Source of the DNA: JAHBTB01 sp964451255
GTDB taxonomy: Bacteria > Armatimonadota > Fimbriimonadia > Fimbriimonadales > Fimbriimonadaceae
DNA: 64,000 bases
Direction of reading: 5' to 3'
Assembly: GCA_964451255.1 (NCBI GenBank)
Contig: CAYVHL010000002.1
Location: forward strand, 124,001 to 188,000
A program made the translations under genes and the position numbers. Under the pieces are notes generated by a model. The model was not told the origin of the DNA. It saw nothing but the letters and a program-made list of their open reading frames with translations, and did not search any database. Below are positions 41,982 through 48,591 of this stretch, in pieces. Every line of letters starts with the position of its first letter. Position 1 is the stretch's first letter.

Positions 41982-42155
41982 GCAACGACTTGCCTGTCAG
42001 TTAGGGAATGCTTCAATTATCCAGCAATTGTACTTGTAGGATGAAGACAGTGCAATCGATAACTTCAACAAGCAGTGACATATTAATAGGGGTGATGTGT
42101 CAATCACCTTGCAAAAACCACAGTGTGGAAGTCGCCGAACGGACGTCTCAATCCC

Positions 42156-42593
42156 TTATTCGACGACGATTTTGCCGCGCATCATGTCCATGCTGCAGGC
42201 GTAGTCGACGGTCCCCGCTTTTTCCGGCGTGAAATCGACGACTGTCGTCGTCCCGTCGGCCAGGTGGATGGTCTTCCCTAGGCTCTTGAACAGGACGGTG
42301 TCCGCGCAAGCCTTGTCTTTGGTGTCAAACGTCAGCTTGACGGGCTTGCCCGCTTTCACCTTGATGGTGGCGGGATTGAACTTTCCGTCGACAGTGACAG
42401 TCGCGACTTGGACGCCGTCGTCATTTGTCGTGGCGGCCACAGGCGCGTCTTCCGTCTTCGGGGTCGCAGGTGTCGTCGACATGTCGGATACGTCGTCAGC
42501 CGTGACGGGCTTGGCCGTCGGCTGGCTGCCACATCCCGCGAGGACGGACAGGGCGGCAATGACAAAGGTCGAGGTCAAGAGTCCGTGCTTCAT
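42156..42593 (-). CDS. Cupredoxin-like copper-binding lipoprotein
   Basis: The 145-residue lipoprotein has its lipobox LAGC at residues 18-21, then a Thr/Ala/Pro-rich linker. The C-terminal domain has beta-sandwich strands (ATVTVDGKFNPATIKVKAGK, PVKLTFDTKDKACADTVLF, GTVDYACSMDMMRGKIVVE). It matches the cupredoxin_1 pattern seen in CopA/SilB-associated proteins, with cysteines and a Met-rich CSMDMM loop as probable metal ligands in place of the classical His-Cys-His-Met set. A role in periplasmic copper handling is inferred. It lies between a PEP-CTERM gene and the GH65-like gene, with no copper ATPase nearby. Confidence 0.75.
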   Translation of the reverse strand: MKHGLLTSTFVIAALSVLAGCGSQPTAKPVTADDVSDMSTTPATPKTEDAPVAATTNDDGVQVATVTVDGKFNPATIKVKAGKPVKLTFDTKDKACADTVLFKSLGKTIHLADGTTTVVDFTPEKAGTVDYACSMDMMRGKIVVE

Positions 42594-42659
42594 GGTGCTT
42601 GCAGGTGAGTTTGCTACAAACGTGGACGGATCGGGCGGGACGCGGACGGGAGCAGATTG

Positions 42660-44516
42660 TCAATCTGCGTCCGACACCGTGTAGGTTCCGTCCTTGATAT
42701 CAAGACGGATCCTCTTTCCAAAGACGTACAACCCGTCGACCACGACATGCTTCCACTTCCCTGGCAGACGCGGCGACACGCGGAGCCGGGAGCCTCGCAA
42801 TTCGCCGCTGGAATCCCGCTCGGGCGGGTTCACCGGATCAAAGCCTAGGCCGAGAAAGCCGTAGAGGAAAGTGTTCACACAACCGGCCGCCCCCGTGAAG
42901 AAGTAGCCGTCACCCTGCTTTTGCTTCTCTCTGAACCGGAGCAGCGGGTCGTCAGTGTAGAGCTTCCAACTGTCCTGCCACTCCTTGTAAGCGTCGTCGG
43001 TGCGACCGATCCTCGCCGCGACCAGGGCGTTGAGGCTCTTGGTCATCGCCGGGCCTTGCGGGGCTTCCTTGCCGGCGAATCGGTCATACATTTTGCCGAT
43101 CTCCTCGGGGTCGGTGACCGCGGCCAGGGGCCAGACGGCAAGCAATGCCGAGGCCTGTTGGTACGCCCTTGTCTCGTCTCCGTCGTAGGCAAGATAGGTG
43201 GTGGCGTCGCGGGGAAGCGGAAAACGGTAAGGATCGTCACCGGGCACCATCGACCCGAGCCAGTTAGCGAGGCTGTTGATGTAGAGGTCGTTGTCGACCG
43301 TGTGCCACTCGTCAGGGCTCACCACGTGCTTGAGGCTTCGCCCGGTCGGGCCGTCTTTGCTGGCCCTCGCTTCGTAGAAGCGGAGGGCGGCACGGTACAC
43401 ATCGCGCACTTGCGCGGGCGGCACGAGACCAGCGAGCTCCGCGTACCTCAGACCTAGACAAACCGAACCTGTCACATGGTGTTCGAACCGGGTCGGCGCC
43501 GTGCTCAACTCCTTGCCGTCCATGGCGGATTCCCAAGCGAACATCGCCCCGCCTGGCGCGGGGGTCGGCATCTCTGGCCCTTCGGGGCCGCTCACGTCGG
43601 CCAGGTTCTCCTTGTCCGAGACCGGTCGTCCGGCCTTGACCCAAGCGTCGTAGTTCGCCCTTGCCTGGGGTAGGGTCGATAGCCTCCACTCAGCCGCCTT
43701 CTTTGCGGTGTCGGGGTCGAGAAAGACCATCGCGGGCTGGATCCAGGCGTCCAGATCCCAAAAGGCCCGCCCACCGTACTTGTCTGAAGTCAGGCTGAAG
43801 GGGCCCCAGCATTGGCCTGCCGAGTAGCTGGATGTCAGACGCCAGATCATGGCGTTCAGTGCCTGGGTCGACTCGTCATCGCCGTCGATCTGGACGCGGG
43901 GCGCCCGTAAGCGGTTTGGCATGTGCGGCATGTCCACGTCACCGAGCGTGACGTCGCAGCTATAACCAGAGCCCGCCCCCAACAGATATGTGGCCAATGG
44001 ATCGCCACTCTCGCTTCCTTGCTCAGCCCGAGAGGCGTAGCCATAGCCAACCATAGGAGACTCGACTCGTTTACATAAGAGCTGGATTCCAGGGCCGCGC
44101 CGCACGTCCAATGTGACCGTCAAGGCGGGTTCGGTGCGGGACAGCGAATAGCCGATTTCAATCTGGGTTTCGCCCTCTTGCGCCACGAGAAACAGCGTGT
44201 TCGTGGAGGTTTGCCAATGGCTTGAAACAATCTTGGGATGAAATGGCTGAGGCCCGTCGTCGCCCGTATACGTGACGGTCGTGAGGCTGAACCGTTGGGG
44301 AAACGGCACCCTTTCCAGCGGATCCGGACCAGCACCGATCTGCTTGGCGGTGATGTACATGTCACCCATGGGCAAGCCGTCTCGGCCGATCTGGACGCCG
44401 ATCACGCCGTTGCTCAAGGTCGTTAGAGGCCCCGTGTCGATCTTCGGCGCCGAAATTGGGCCGGTGCCGCACCCGGCCACCGACAGTGCCAAGGCGAAGA
44501 GTGCCCAGCGCCTCAT
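42660..44516 (-). CDS. GH65-like lipoprotein glycosidase/phosphorylase
   Basis: The 618-residue lipoprotein has a signal MRRWALFALALSVAGC and then an N-terminal beta-sandwich (about 30-250). An (alpha/alpha)6 barrel follows with GGRAFWDLDAWIQPAMVFLD, corresponding to the GH65 stretch GHxFWDTExW, and GYFFTGAAGCVNTFLYGFLG near the end. GH65 covers acid trehalase and maltose, trehalose and kojibiose phosphorylases. The usual Thr-Glu after FWD is Leu-Asp here. The export signal favours a hydrolase over a phosphorylase. Its 5' end (ATG plus signal) is duplicated at 45566-45613. Confidence 0.72.
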   Translation of the reverse strand: MRRWALFALALSVAGCGTGPISAPKIDTGPLTTLSNGVIGVQIGRDGLPMGDMYITAKQIGAGPDPLERVPFPQRFSLTTVTYTGDDGPQPFHPKIVSSHWQTSTNTLFLVAQEGETQIEIGYSLSRTEPALTVTLDVRRGPGIQLLCKRVESPMVGYGYASRAEQGSESGDPLATYLLGAGSGYSCDVTLGDVDMPHMPNRLRAPRVQIDGDDESTQALNAMIWRLTSSYSAGQCWGPFSLTSDKYGGRAFWDLDAWIQPAMVFLDPDTAKKAAEWRLSTLPQARANYDAWVKAGRPVSDKENLADVSGPEGPEMPTPAPGGAMFAWESAMDGKELSTAPTRFEHHVTGSVCLGLRYAELAGLVPPAQVRDVYRAALRFYEARASKDGPTGRSLKHVVSPDEWHTVDNDLYINSLANWLGSMVPGDDPYRFPLPRDATTYLAYDGDETRAYQQASALLAVWPLAAVTDPEEIGKMYDRFAGKEAPQGPAMTKSLNALVAARIGRTDDAYKEWQDSWKLYTDDPLLRFREKQKQGDGYFFTGAAGCVNTFLYGFLGLGFDPVNPPERDSSGELRGSRLRVSPRLPGKWKHVVVDGLYVFGKRIRLDIKDGTYTVSDAD

Positions 44517-44651
44517 ATCTGCAGTAAACCCGTTGGGCGACTCCGAGATCAGCGCCCTTCGTAGATGTCCTTTCGCATGCTGAACATGGGACGCCTCAGT
44601 TGGAAGTAGCCGACGCGCTTGGCGTGGGTGTCCCCGAAGACGGCGTTGGCC
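44469..44651. repeat. 183-bp direct repeat, copy A
   Basis: This segment matches 45566-45748 without gaps. I count five mismatches, all in the first 70 nt; the last roughly 115 nt are identical. It contains the GH65 start and signal-peptide codons and, beyond them, the last 34 codons of a prepilin gene. Its end at 44651 is abrupt. Confidence 0.93.
44549..44651 (-). pseudogene. Truncated 3' remnant of a prepilin gene
   Basis: In the minus frame this encodes the same C-terminal residues as the intact prepilin gene at 45646-46449 (AKRVGYFQLRRPMFSMRKD and the terminal YEGR), then loses similarity at 44652. It has no start codon and is evidently the duplicated 3' end. Confidence 0.85.
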
Positions 44652-44900
44652 AACGCTCCGATTCAGCACCACAGCTTCATTGCCTGAGTAACAGTTTGGA
44701 TGGCCCCATTGTTCCATCTCCCTCTCGCTGGTGACAGGGTGACACTGACCTGGTCTCTTCGGCGGTGTTCGGTTGGCACGAATAGGTACGAGTAGAGGTC
44801 GGTCAGACTTTGTCAAATACTGTAATTGTACTAGTTTTATTCGTGAAACCCAGACATAAACTTGACCTTCTGGTACTGTGGATATCTCGTGAGGAGTGTT
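44652..44900 (+). promoter_or_regulatory. Unique leader region of PEP-CTERM gene B
   Basis: These 249 nt contain no gene. They are AT-richer toward the right. A -35 TTGTCA (44809-44814) and a -10 TAGTTT (44831-44836), 16 nt apart, form a plausible promoter, with GAGGAG just before ATG 44901. Confidence 0.4.
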
Positions 44901-45521
44901 ATGAGAATAATTTGCAAATCAACAATTCTTGGTTTGATCGCCGTGGCCGCAACTGGTGCGACTGCATCGACCCTCTATAACAACCGTTCGGCTTGGGAAG
45001 CGAACGTGACAAGTGTCTCCACAGACGATTTTGAAGGGATAGCGGATGCTGGTTCGTTCACAACCCCAACCTCACCCTATGGGTTGGCAGTTGCGACCTA
45101 TTCCAACGTCAATGGATCGCTTTTTGTCATATCCTCCACGTATTATGGCGGAGGATCGGCACCGTCCGACTTCTTGCTTCAAGCGTACGGATCCCCGGAC
45201 ACCCTGACAATCACGTTCAACACCCCGACCAATGCCGGTGGCATGGACATCGCTTCTCTTTACGGGTTCACGGTTAGCGAGATGACCGTGAGCTTATCCG
45301 ACGGCACCCAGACGACCTTGGCCGGTGTCGGCCAGCCAAGTTACGAGTTCGTCGGATTCATCAGTGACTCCTTGATCACGTCCATGACCGTCGACCACAC
45401 CGATCCGACTGCGTTTGCCGTCATCGACAACGTGTCGACGGCATCGGCGGTTCCAGAGCCTGCGACGATGGCGATCCTTGGGCTGAGTTCGTTGGCCTTG
45501 GCAAGGCGTCGCAAGAGCTGA
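44901..45521 (+). CDS. PEP-CTERM surface protein B
   Basis: The 206-residue protein has a signal peptide (MRIICKSTILGLIAVAATGA) and a beta-rich body with TDDFEGIADAGSFTTP, a pattern common in secreted PEP-CTERM proteins. The tail is VPEPATMAILGLSSLALARRR. GAGGAG precedes the ATG. The gene and its terminator-like hairpin fill the space between two 183-bp direct repeats. Local sequence is more AT-rich than the surroundings (for example 44800-45060), which may mark an acquired cassette. Function is unknown; the location is presumably the cell surface or matrix. Confidence 0.82.
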   Translation: MRIICKSTILGLIAVAATGATASTLYNNRSAWEANVTSVSTDDFEGIADAGSFTTPTSPYGLAVATYSNVNGSLFVISSTYYGGGSAPSDFLLQAYGSPDTLTITFNTPTNAGGMDIASLYGFTVSEMTVSLSDGTQTTLAGVGQPSYEFVGFISDSLITSMTVDHTDPTAFAVIDNVSTASAVPEPATMAILGLSSLALARRRKS

Positions 45522-45537
45522 CGGCACGTCACGCTGG

Positions 45538-45566
45538 CCGCGCCGACCGTCTTCGGGTCGGCGCGG
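45538..45566 (+). terminator. Hairpin after PEP-CTERM gene B
   Basis: CCGCGCCGACC pairs with GGTCGGCGCGG (11 bp) around a 7-nt loop, 17 nt after the stop. It lacks a T-tract. Its right edge coincides with the first base of direct repeat copy B. Confidence 0.5.
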
Positions 45567-45613
45567 CACCCGGCCACCGACAGTGCCAATGCGAGAAGTG
45601 CCCAGCGCCTCAT
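45566..45613 (-). pseudogene. Stranded 5' stub of the GH65-like gene
   Basis: MRRWALLALALSVAGC is the same lipoprotein signal as the real gene at 44516, with one Phe-to-Leu change. Beyond 45566 the open frame continues to 45341 with unrelated antisense residues, so any product would be a chimera of about 90 residues. Confidence 0.75.
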
Positions 45614-45748
45614 GTCTGGAGTAAACCCGTTGGGCGACTCCGAGATCAGCGCCCTTCGTAGATGTCCTTTCGCATGCTGAACATGGGACGCCTCAGTTGG
45701 AAGTAGCCGACGCGCTTGGCGTGGGTGTCCCCGAAGACGGCGTTGGCC
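45566..45748. repeat. 183-bp direct repeat, copy B
   Basis: This is the partner of 44469-44651. Here it spans the intact 3' end of the prepilin gene (45646 on) and a stub of the GH65 5' end: ATG 45613 plus 15 codons ending VAGC, after which the frame runs antisense through PEP-CTERM gene B. Confidence 0.93.
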
Positions 45749-46449
45749 GCCTCACGGTGGAGGAAGTGGAAGTGCTCCCGCAGAGTCGGGACGTCTGGGG
45801 GGCTGTCGAACCAATCGGGGGCCTGCAAGAAGTTGCAGAGAGGAACGCGGGCGTCGTGCTCCCACAGGACAAGAGTGCCGGCCGCGTCTTGCATCTCGCT
45901 GTCGCTCGCCCCGGTCGAACTGGCGCGGCCGTCCGGTAAGTCCACGTTCGTCCTGGCCCCGGGCCCAAACTCTTGGCCCGCCGCCCGGGGGTGGGAAGTG
46001 TAGAAGCCGCTCGGCCGAGCGGGGTTGAACCAGTTGTAGGTCACCGCCAACTGCCAGCGGCCTGGCATGCTCGGACACTTGCGGACGTCGTAATTGTTCA
46101 AGTACGCGTCTATGACGCCTACCTGCGGGACCGCTGTTGCAGGTTCCGTCGCGTCGCCGTAGAAACCGCCCGCCAGCGGTGCGTTGGCGTTGTCATAACC
46201 GATCCAGGTGCGTTGCGGCGCCGTCGGAAGGCTGTCGTCGGCATAGATGCCTGGCGCCCAAGTGTCGTCGTCGTCGCCCAAGTACATGTGTAACGCCAGG
46301 CCGAGTTGGCGCATCTGGACGAGGCACCGAGCGCCCTGGGCAGACGCCTTGGCCTGAGCGAAGACGGGGAAGAGCAGCCCGGCGAGGACTGCGACGATCG
46401 CGATCACGACAAGCAATTCGATCAGGGTGAAGCCAGAGCGAATCCGCAT
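45646..46449 (-). CDS. Prepilin-like protein (DUF1559/H-X9-DG type)
   Basis: The 267-residue protein begins MRIRSG|FTLIELLVVIAIVAVLAG, a type III signal, and continues LLFPVFAQAK, a pattern that marks this protein group in Armatimonadota and Planctomycetes. The C-terminal region has REAANAVFGDTHAKRVGY, the place where related proteins have the H-X9-DG box (here GDTHAK). Such proteins are abundant and poorly understood pseudopilin-like surface proteins. GAGGAGG precedes the ATG. Its 3' end is duplicated at 44549-44651, which suggests that it once directly preceded the GH65-like gene. Confidence 0.85.
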   Translation of the reverse strand: MRIRSGFTLIELLVVIAIVAVLAGLLFPVFAQAKASAQGARCLVQMRQLGLALHMYLGDDDDTWAPGIYADDSLPTAPQRTWIGYDNANAPLAGGFYGDATEPATAVPQVGVIDAYLNNYDVRKCPSMPGRWQLAVTYNWFNPARPSGFYTSHPRAAGQEFGPGARTNVDLPDGRASSTGASDSEMQDAAGTLVLWEHDARVPLCNFLQAPDWFDSPPDVPTLREHFHFLHREAANAVFGDTHAKRVGYFQLRRPMFSMRKDIYEGR

Positions 46450-46516
46450 TGGGCCTCCTCAATAGTACTACCGCTAGCGTGGACGCAGAGTTGCTCTGGG
46501 CAGGGGCGCCCGGGCC

Positions 46517-46543
46517 TTGTCGAGCCGGATCGTGTGGTATAAT
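46517..46543 (+). promoter_or_regulatory. Sigma-70-type promoter of the riboswitch transcript
   Basis: TTGTCG (46517-46522) and a perfect TATAAT (46538-46543) lie 15 nt apart, with transcription expected near 46550, just at the 5' edge of the aptamer. Confidence 0.65.
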
Positions 46544-46549
46544 GAACCC

Positions 46550-46666
46550 AGTCGAGTCCGGCGGCCACGCCGGAACGGGGGACCCACCGACAGTGGGGTG
46601 AATCCTCGGCAAGAGGAAGAGTACCTTTCGGCTCTAACCCGGCAGCTAACCTCGTAGACCACATCG
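46550..46666 (+). ncRNA. c-di-AMP (ydaO/yuaA-type) riboswitch
   Basis: Two conserved blocks of the ydaO-yuaA class are present in order: GGGGGACCCA with GGGGTGAATCC on the 5' side, and AACCCGGCAGCTAACCTCGT on the 3' side. The class binds cyclic di-AMP and usually lowers expression of cell-wall hydrolase, potassium and osmolyte genes. A TATAAT promoter sits directly upstream and a gene with a strong Shine-Dalgarno 50 nt downstream. The assignment is from recalled consensus, and a covariance-model search would settle it. Confidence 0.85.
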
Positions 46667-46686
46667 AAAGAGAGTGACTGGCATTC

Positions 46687-46713
46687 TCACCGACCTAACG
46701 CATCAGGAGGTGA
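46687..46713 (+). promoter_or_regulatory. Possible Shine-Dalgarno-sequestering hairpin
   Basis: TCACC (46687-46691) can pair with GGTGA (46709-46713), which is part of AGGAGGTGA just before ATG 46717. This would let the riboswitch act on translation. The stem is only 5 bp, so the idea is tentative. Confidence 0.3.
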
Positions 46714-46716
46714 ACC

Positions 46717-47094
46717 ATGCGTTTAATACAACGTGCCGAACGTTCGTTCGTCGCGTCAATTGTCGAAAAGACAAGGAAGCTGCTGGGAAGCAGCGGTCCG
46801 ACCGCGCTGAAAGTGGCCGTACTCGAACATTGGGCGAAGCGGCAGACGAGCAGAGCGGAGAAAATCGAGGCACGGGCGGCGGCGGCCGCCCCGGAACGTA
46901 GTCGTCGCTTGGCCGGCATCCGCCGTCGGGCCGCCGGCTATCTCCACGCCACGGCGAAATACTTGCTCCATCGCCAGGAGCACCCCATGAGCCTACGGGA
47001 ACGCCCTCGGTTCTTAGTGGATCCGTCGTGGGACGAACATGCCCCGCTCAGCGACAAGGAGGAGACTCCGAAGTTCATGGAGTTTTCGTCGTGA
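46717..47094 (+). CDS. Riboswitch-controlled small basic protein, unknown
   Basis: The 125-residue protein has no signal peptide or membrane helix. It is rich in Arg/Ala with long amphipathic helices (about 1-60, FVASIVEKTRKLLGSSGPTA and KRQTSRAEKIEARAAAAA) and a more acidic C-terminus. It may bind nucleic acid or another protein. AGGAGGTGA before the ATG is one of the strongest ribosome sites in the window. It is the only gene between the c-di-AMP riboswitch and a strong terminator, so it is the riboswitch target. No known c-di-AMP regulon family (Rpf, NlpC/P60, Ktr/Trk, ABC osmolyte) is recognised in it. Confidence 0.72.
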   Translation: MRLIQRAERSFVASIVEKTRKLLGSSGPTALKVAVLEHWAKRQTSRAEKIEARAAAAAPERSRRLAGIRRRAAGYLHATAKYLLHRQEHPMSLRERPRFLVDPSWDEHAPLSDKEETPKFMEFSS

Positions 47095-47121
47095 TTCGCT
47101 AGAGTCGCCAGGCAAGCGATG

Positions 47122-47160
47122 AGAGGTGACGCCGCACTGTGGCGTCACCTCTTCCTTTCC
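47122..47160 (+). terminator. Terminator of the riboswitch transcription unit
   Basis: AGAGGTGACGCC and GGCGTCACCTCT form a 12-bp perfect stem with a 7-nt loop, followed by TCCTTTCC. It ends the riboswitch transcript and faces the convergent heme oxygenase gene. Confidence 0.75.
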
Positions 47161-47179
47161 CGCGTCACGGCCAAAGCGA

Positions 47180-47761
47180 TCAGAAGGCACGTGCCGTGTC
47201 GAGCCAAGCCCGCACGGAGAGAAACGCCCGGGTCGCGCCGGTCAAGGCGTCTCGTTCGTCGCAAGAGCAACGGGCAAATGTGTCCAGTCGGTGGACGAAC
47301 CCATGGAAGGCGGCGACGATTTCTTTCGGCGACTCGGGGAGGAAGAAGCTGAGGCCCTTTTCAGGCGACAGGCCCAGCTTGGAAGAAATATGCTTGGCGA
47401 TCACCAGCCCGCCCATCCGGGAGCCTTCCGTCACATAGGCGACACCCATAGCATCGCCGAAGGACGAGATAGGCTCGATTCCTTTGGACACTGGGATCGC
47501 CTCTACTTCCTCCTCAGACACTCCCAGTGCGCGGAGGTCGGCCAGCAGGGCGGGCCATCGGGGCTGGTGCGGCAACTGTTGGAAACCAGCGAGGGCGTCT
47601 TCGATCGGCCGAAGGAAGCCGTAGTTTGTCTTCAGAAACGAAATGAATTCCTGGACAGTCACGGCGGGAGAGAGCGCCTTCAAACTGACCGGATGGTTGT
47701 CGATCTGGTCGTGTATCGGGCGGGTGGCGTCCTTGATTCGTTGCCTGAGGGAAATCTGCAT
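47180..47761 (-). CDS. Heme oxygenase
   Basis: Heme oxygenase opens heme to biliverdin, iron and CO. The 193-residue all-helical protein has the proximal heme histidine in DATRPIHDQIDNHP and the distal-helix glycine motif GVAYVTEGSRMGG, matching bacterial HmuO/BphO types (family form LGVLYVLEGSxLGG). It ends without a membrane anchor. ATG 47761 is used; TTG 47803 would add 14 unconserved residues. No phytochrome, biliverdin reductase or heme-uptake gene is adjacent, so whether it serves iron acquisition or chromophore supply is open. Confidence 0.85.
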   Translation of the reverse strand: MQISLRQRIKDATRPIHDQIDNHPVSLKALSPAVTVQEFISFLKTNYGFLRPIEDALAGFQQLPHQPRWPALLADLRALGVSEEEVEAIPVSKGIEPISSFGDAMGVAYVTEGSRMGGLVIAKHISSKLGLSPEKGLSFFLPESPKEIVAAFHGFVHRLDTFARCSCDERDALTGATRAFLSVRAWLDTARAF

Positions 47762-47894
47762 GGTCTTTGTCGAGGCGGACTCTCCTTGTACCAATCTTGA
47801 CAAAAGTGTACATGAAACATCAAGGGCAGGGCATTTTGTCCTGAATCTCGTTCCAGACGGCGTGTCCCGCTCCAGGACGGGGCCGAATCTTGCG

Positions 47895-48503
47895 CTACCT
47901 GGAGGTGTGGGAGGGGGCGACGGTCAATTCGACGGCGGTGGCATTTTCCAGCTTCCGACGCTTGCCATCCAAGCGGTAGAGGAATTGTCCGCCGTGGCCG
48001 CTGTGGCCGACTAGGAGTACGCGGCCGTGGGCGAAGTCCTGGCGGAACTGCCCGACGCTGGCTTCCACCTGTGCGAGCCCTGCCCCCCAGGTCGGCGAGG
48101 AGGGGTACCGGTCCATGCTGGGCATGAGCCTGAACAAGCCTGAGATTTCTTCCGGCAAGGCGATCTTGCGGCCCCACTCGAACTTGCTAGCCTTCTCGCC
48201 CGTGTTCTTGCCGGTGCAGCACTCGTAAAGCAGGGGCCAGACCGTGGCTTTCTGGCCCGACTCTCGTAGATAAGGTGCGATCGTCCGCAACGCCCTTGGT
48301 GATGGAGAGACGAGGATCAAGTCGAACTTAGGTCCCTTCAACAATTTGGCCGTGAGAGATCTCACGCCTTGTTCGCCCTTTTCGCTGAACACGTCGATGG
48401 TCTTGGAGTTGTACTTTCCAGTTGCGTTGGCGACCGTCTCACCGTGGCGGACAAATGTCAGGTGGCAGGGCGCGACCACGGCGAGGATGAGGGCGGCGAA
48501 CAC
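47895..48503 (-). CDS. Exported histidine phosphatase-family protein
   Basis: The 202-residue protein (from GTG 48503) starts with a short signal-like stretch (MFAALILAVVAPCH). It has the phosphohistidine motif LTFVRHGETVAN, the arginine in SPSPRALRTIAPYL, and the second histidine in LLVGHSGHGGQF, all typical of the phosphoglycerate mutase/acid phosphatase clan. The frame stays open to an ATG at 48593, which overlaps the ATG of the divergent gene. GTG 48503 is preferred because TATCCT ends exactly 6 nt before it and it leaves room for promoters. Substrate is unknown. Confidence 0.8.
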   Translation of the reverse strand: MFAALILAVVAPCHLTFVRHGETVANATGKYNSKTIDVFSEKGEQGVRSLTAKLLKGPKFDLILVSPSPRALRTIAPYLRESGQKATVWPLLYECCTGKNTGEKASKFEWGRKIALPEEISGLFRLMPSMDRYPSSPTWGAGLAQVEASVGQFRQDFAHGRVLLVGHSGHGGQFLYRLDGKRRKLENATAVELTVAPSHTSR

Positions 48504-48509
48504 GTCCGA

Positions 48510-48515
48510 AGGATA
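48510..48515 (-). promoter_or_regulatory. -10 hexamer of the leaderless histidine-phosphatase gene
   Basis: TATCCT (minus strand) ends exactly 6 nt before GTG 48503, the same hexamer and spacing as at 19866-19871. Confidence 0.45.
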
Positions 48516-48591
48516 CTTTGGGCACTGGGCCAGAGTCAGGATGTGGGGGCGGATGGCCGCTCCACAAGTGCTACGCTGAGGTCGGCCGACC

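Noticed and set aside
44469..45748. Insertion sequence explanation for the 183-bp repeats
   Set aside because: No transposase, terminal inverted repeats or short target duplication is present. The repeats consist of flanking gene ends, not element ends.
47762..47803. Upstream TTG start for heme oxygenase
   Set aside because: The added 14 residues are not heme-oxygenase-like, and no ribosome site or -10 spacing supports the TTG.
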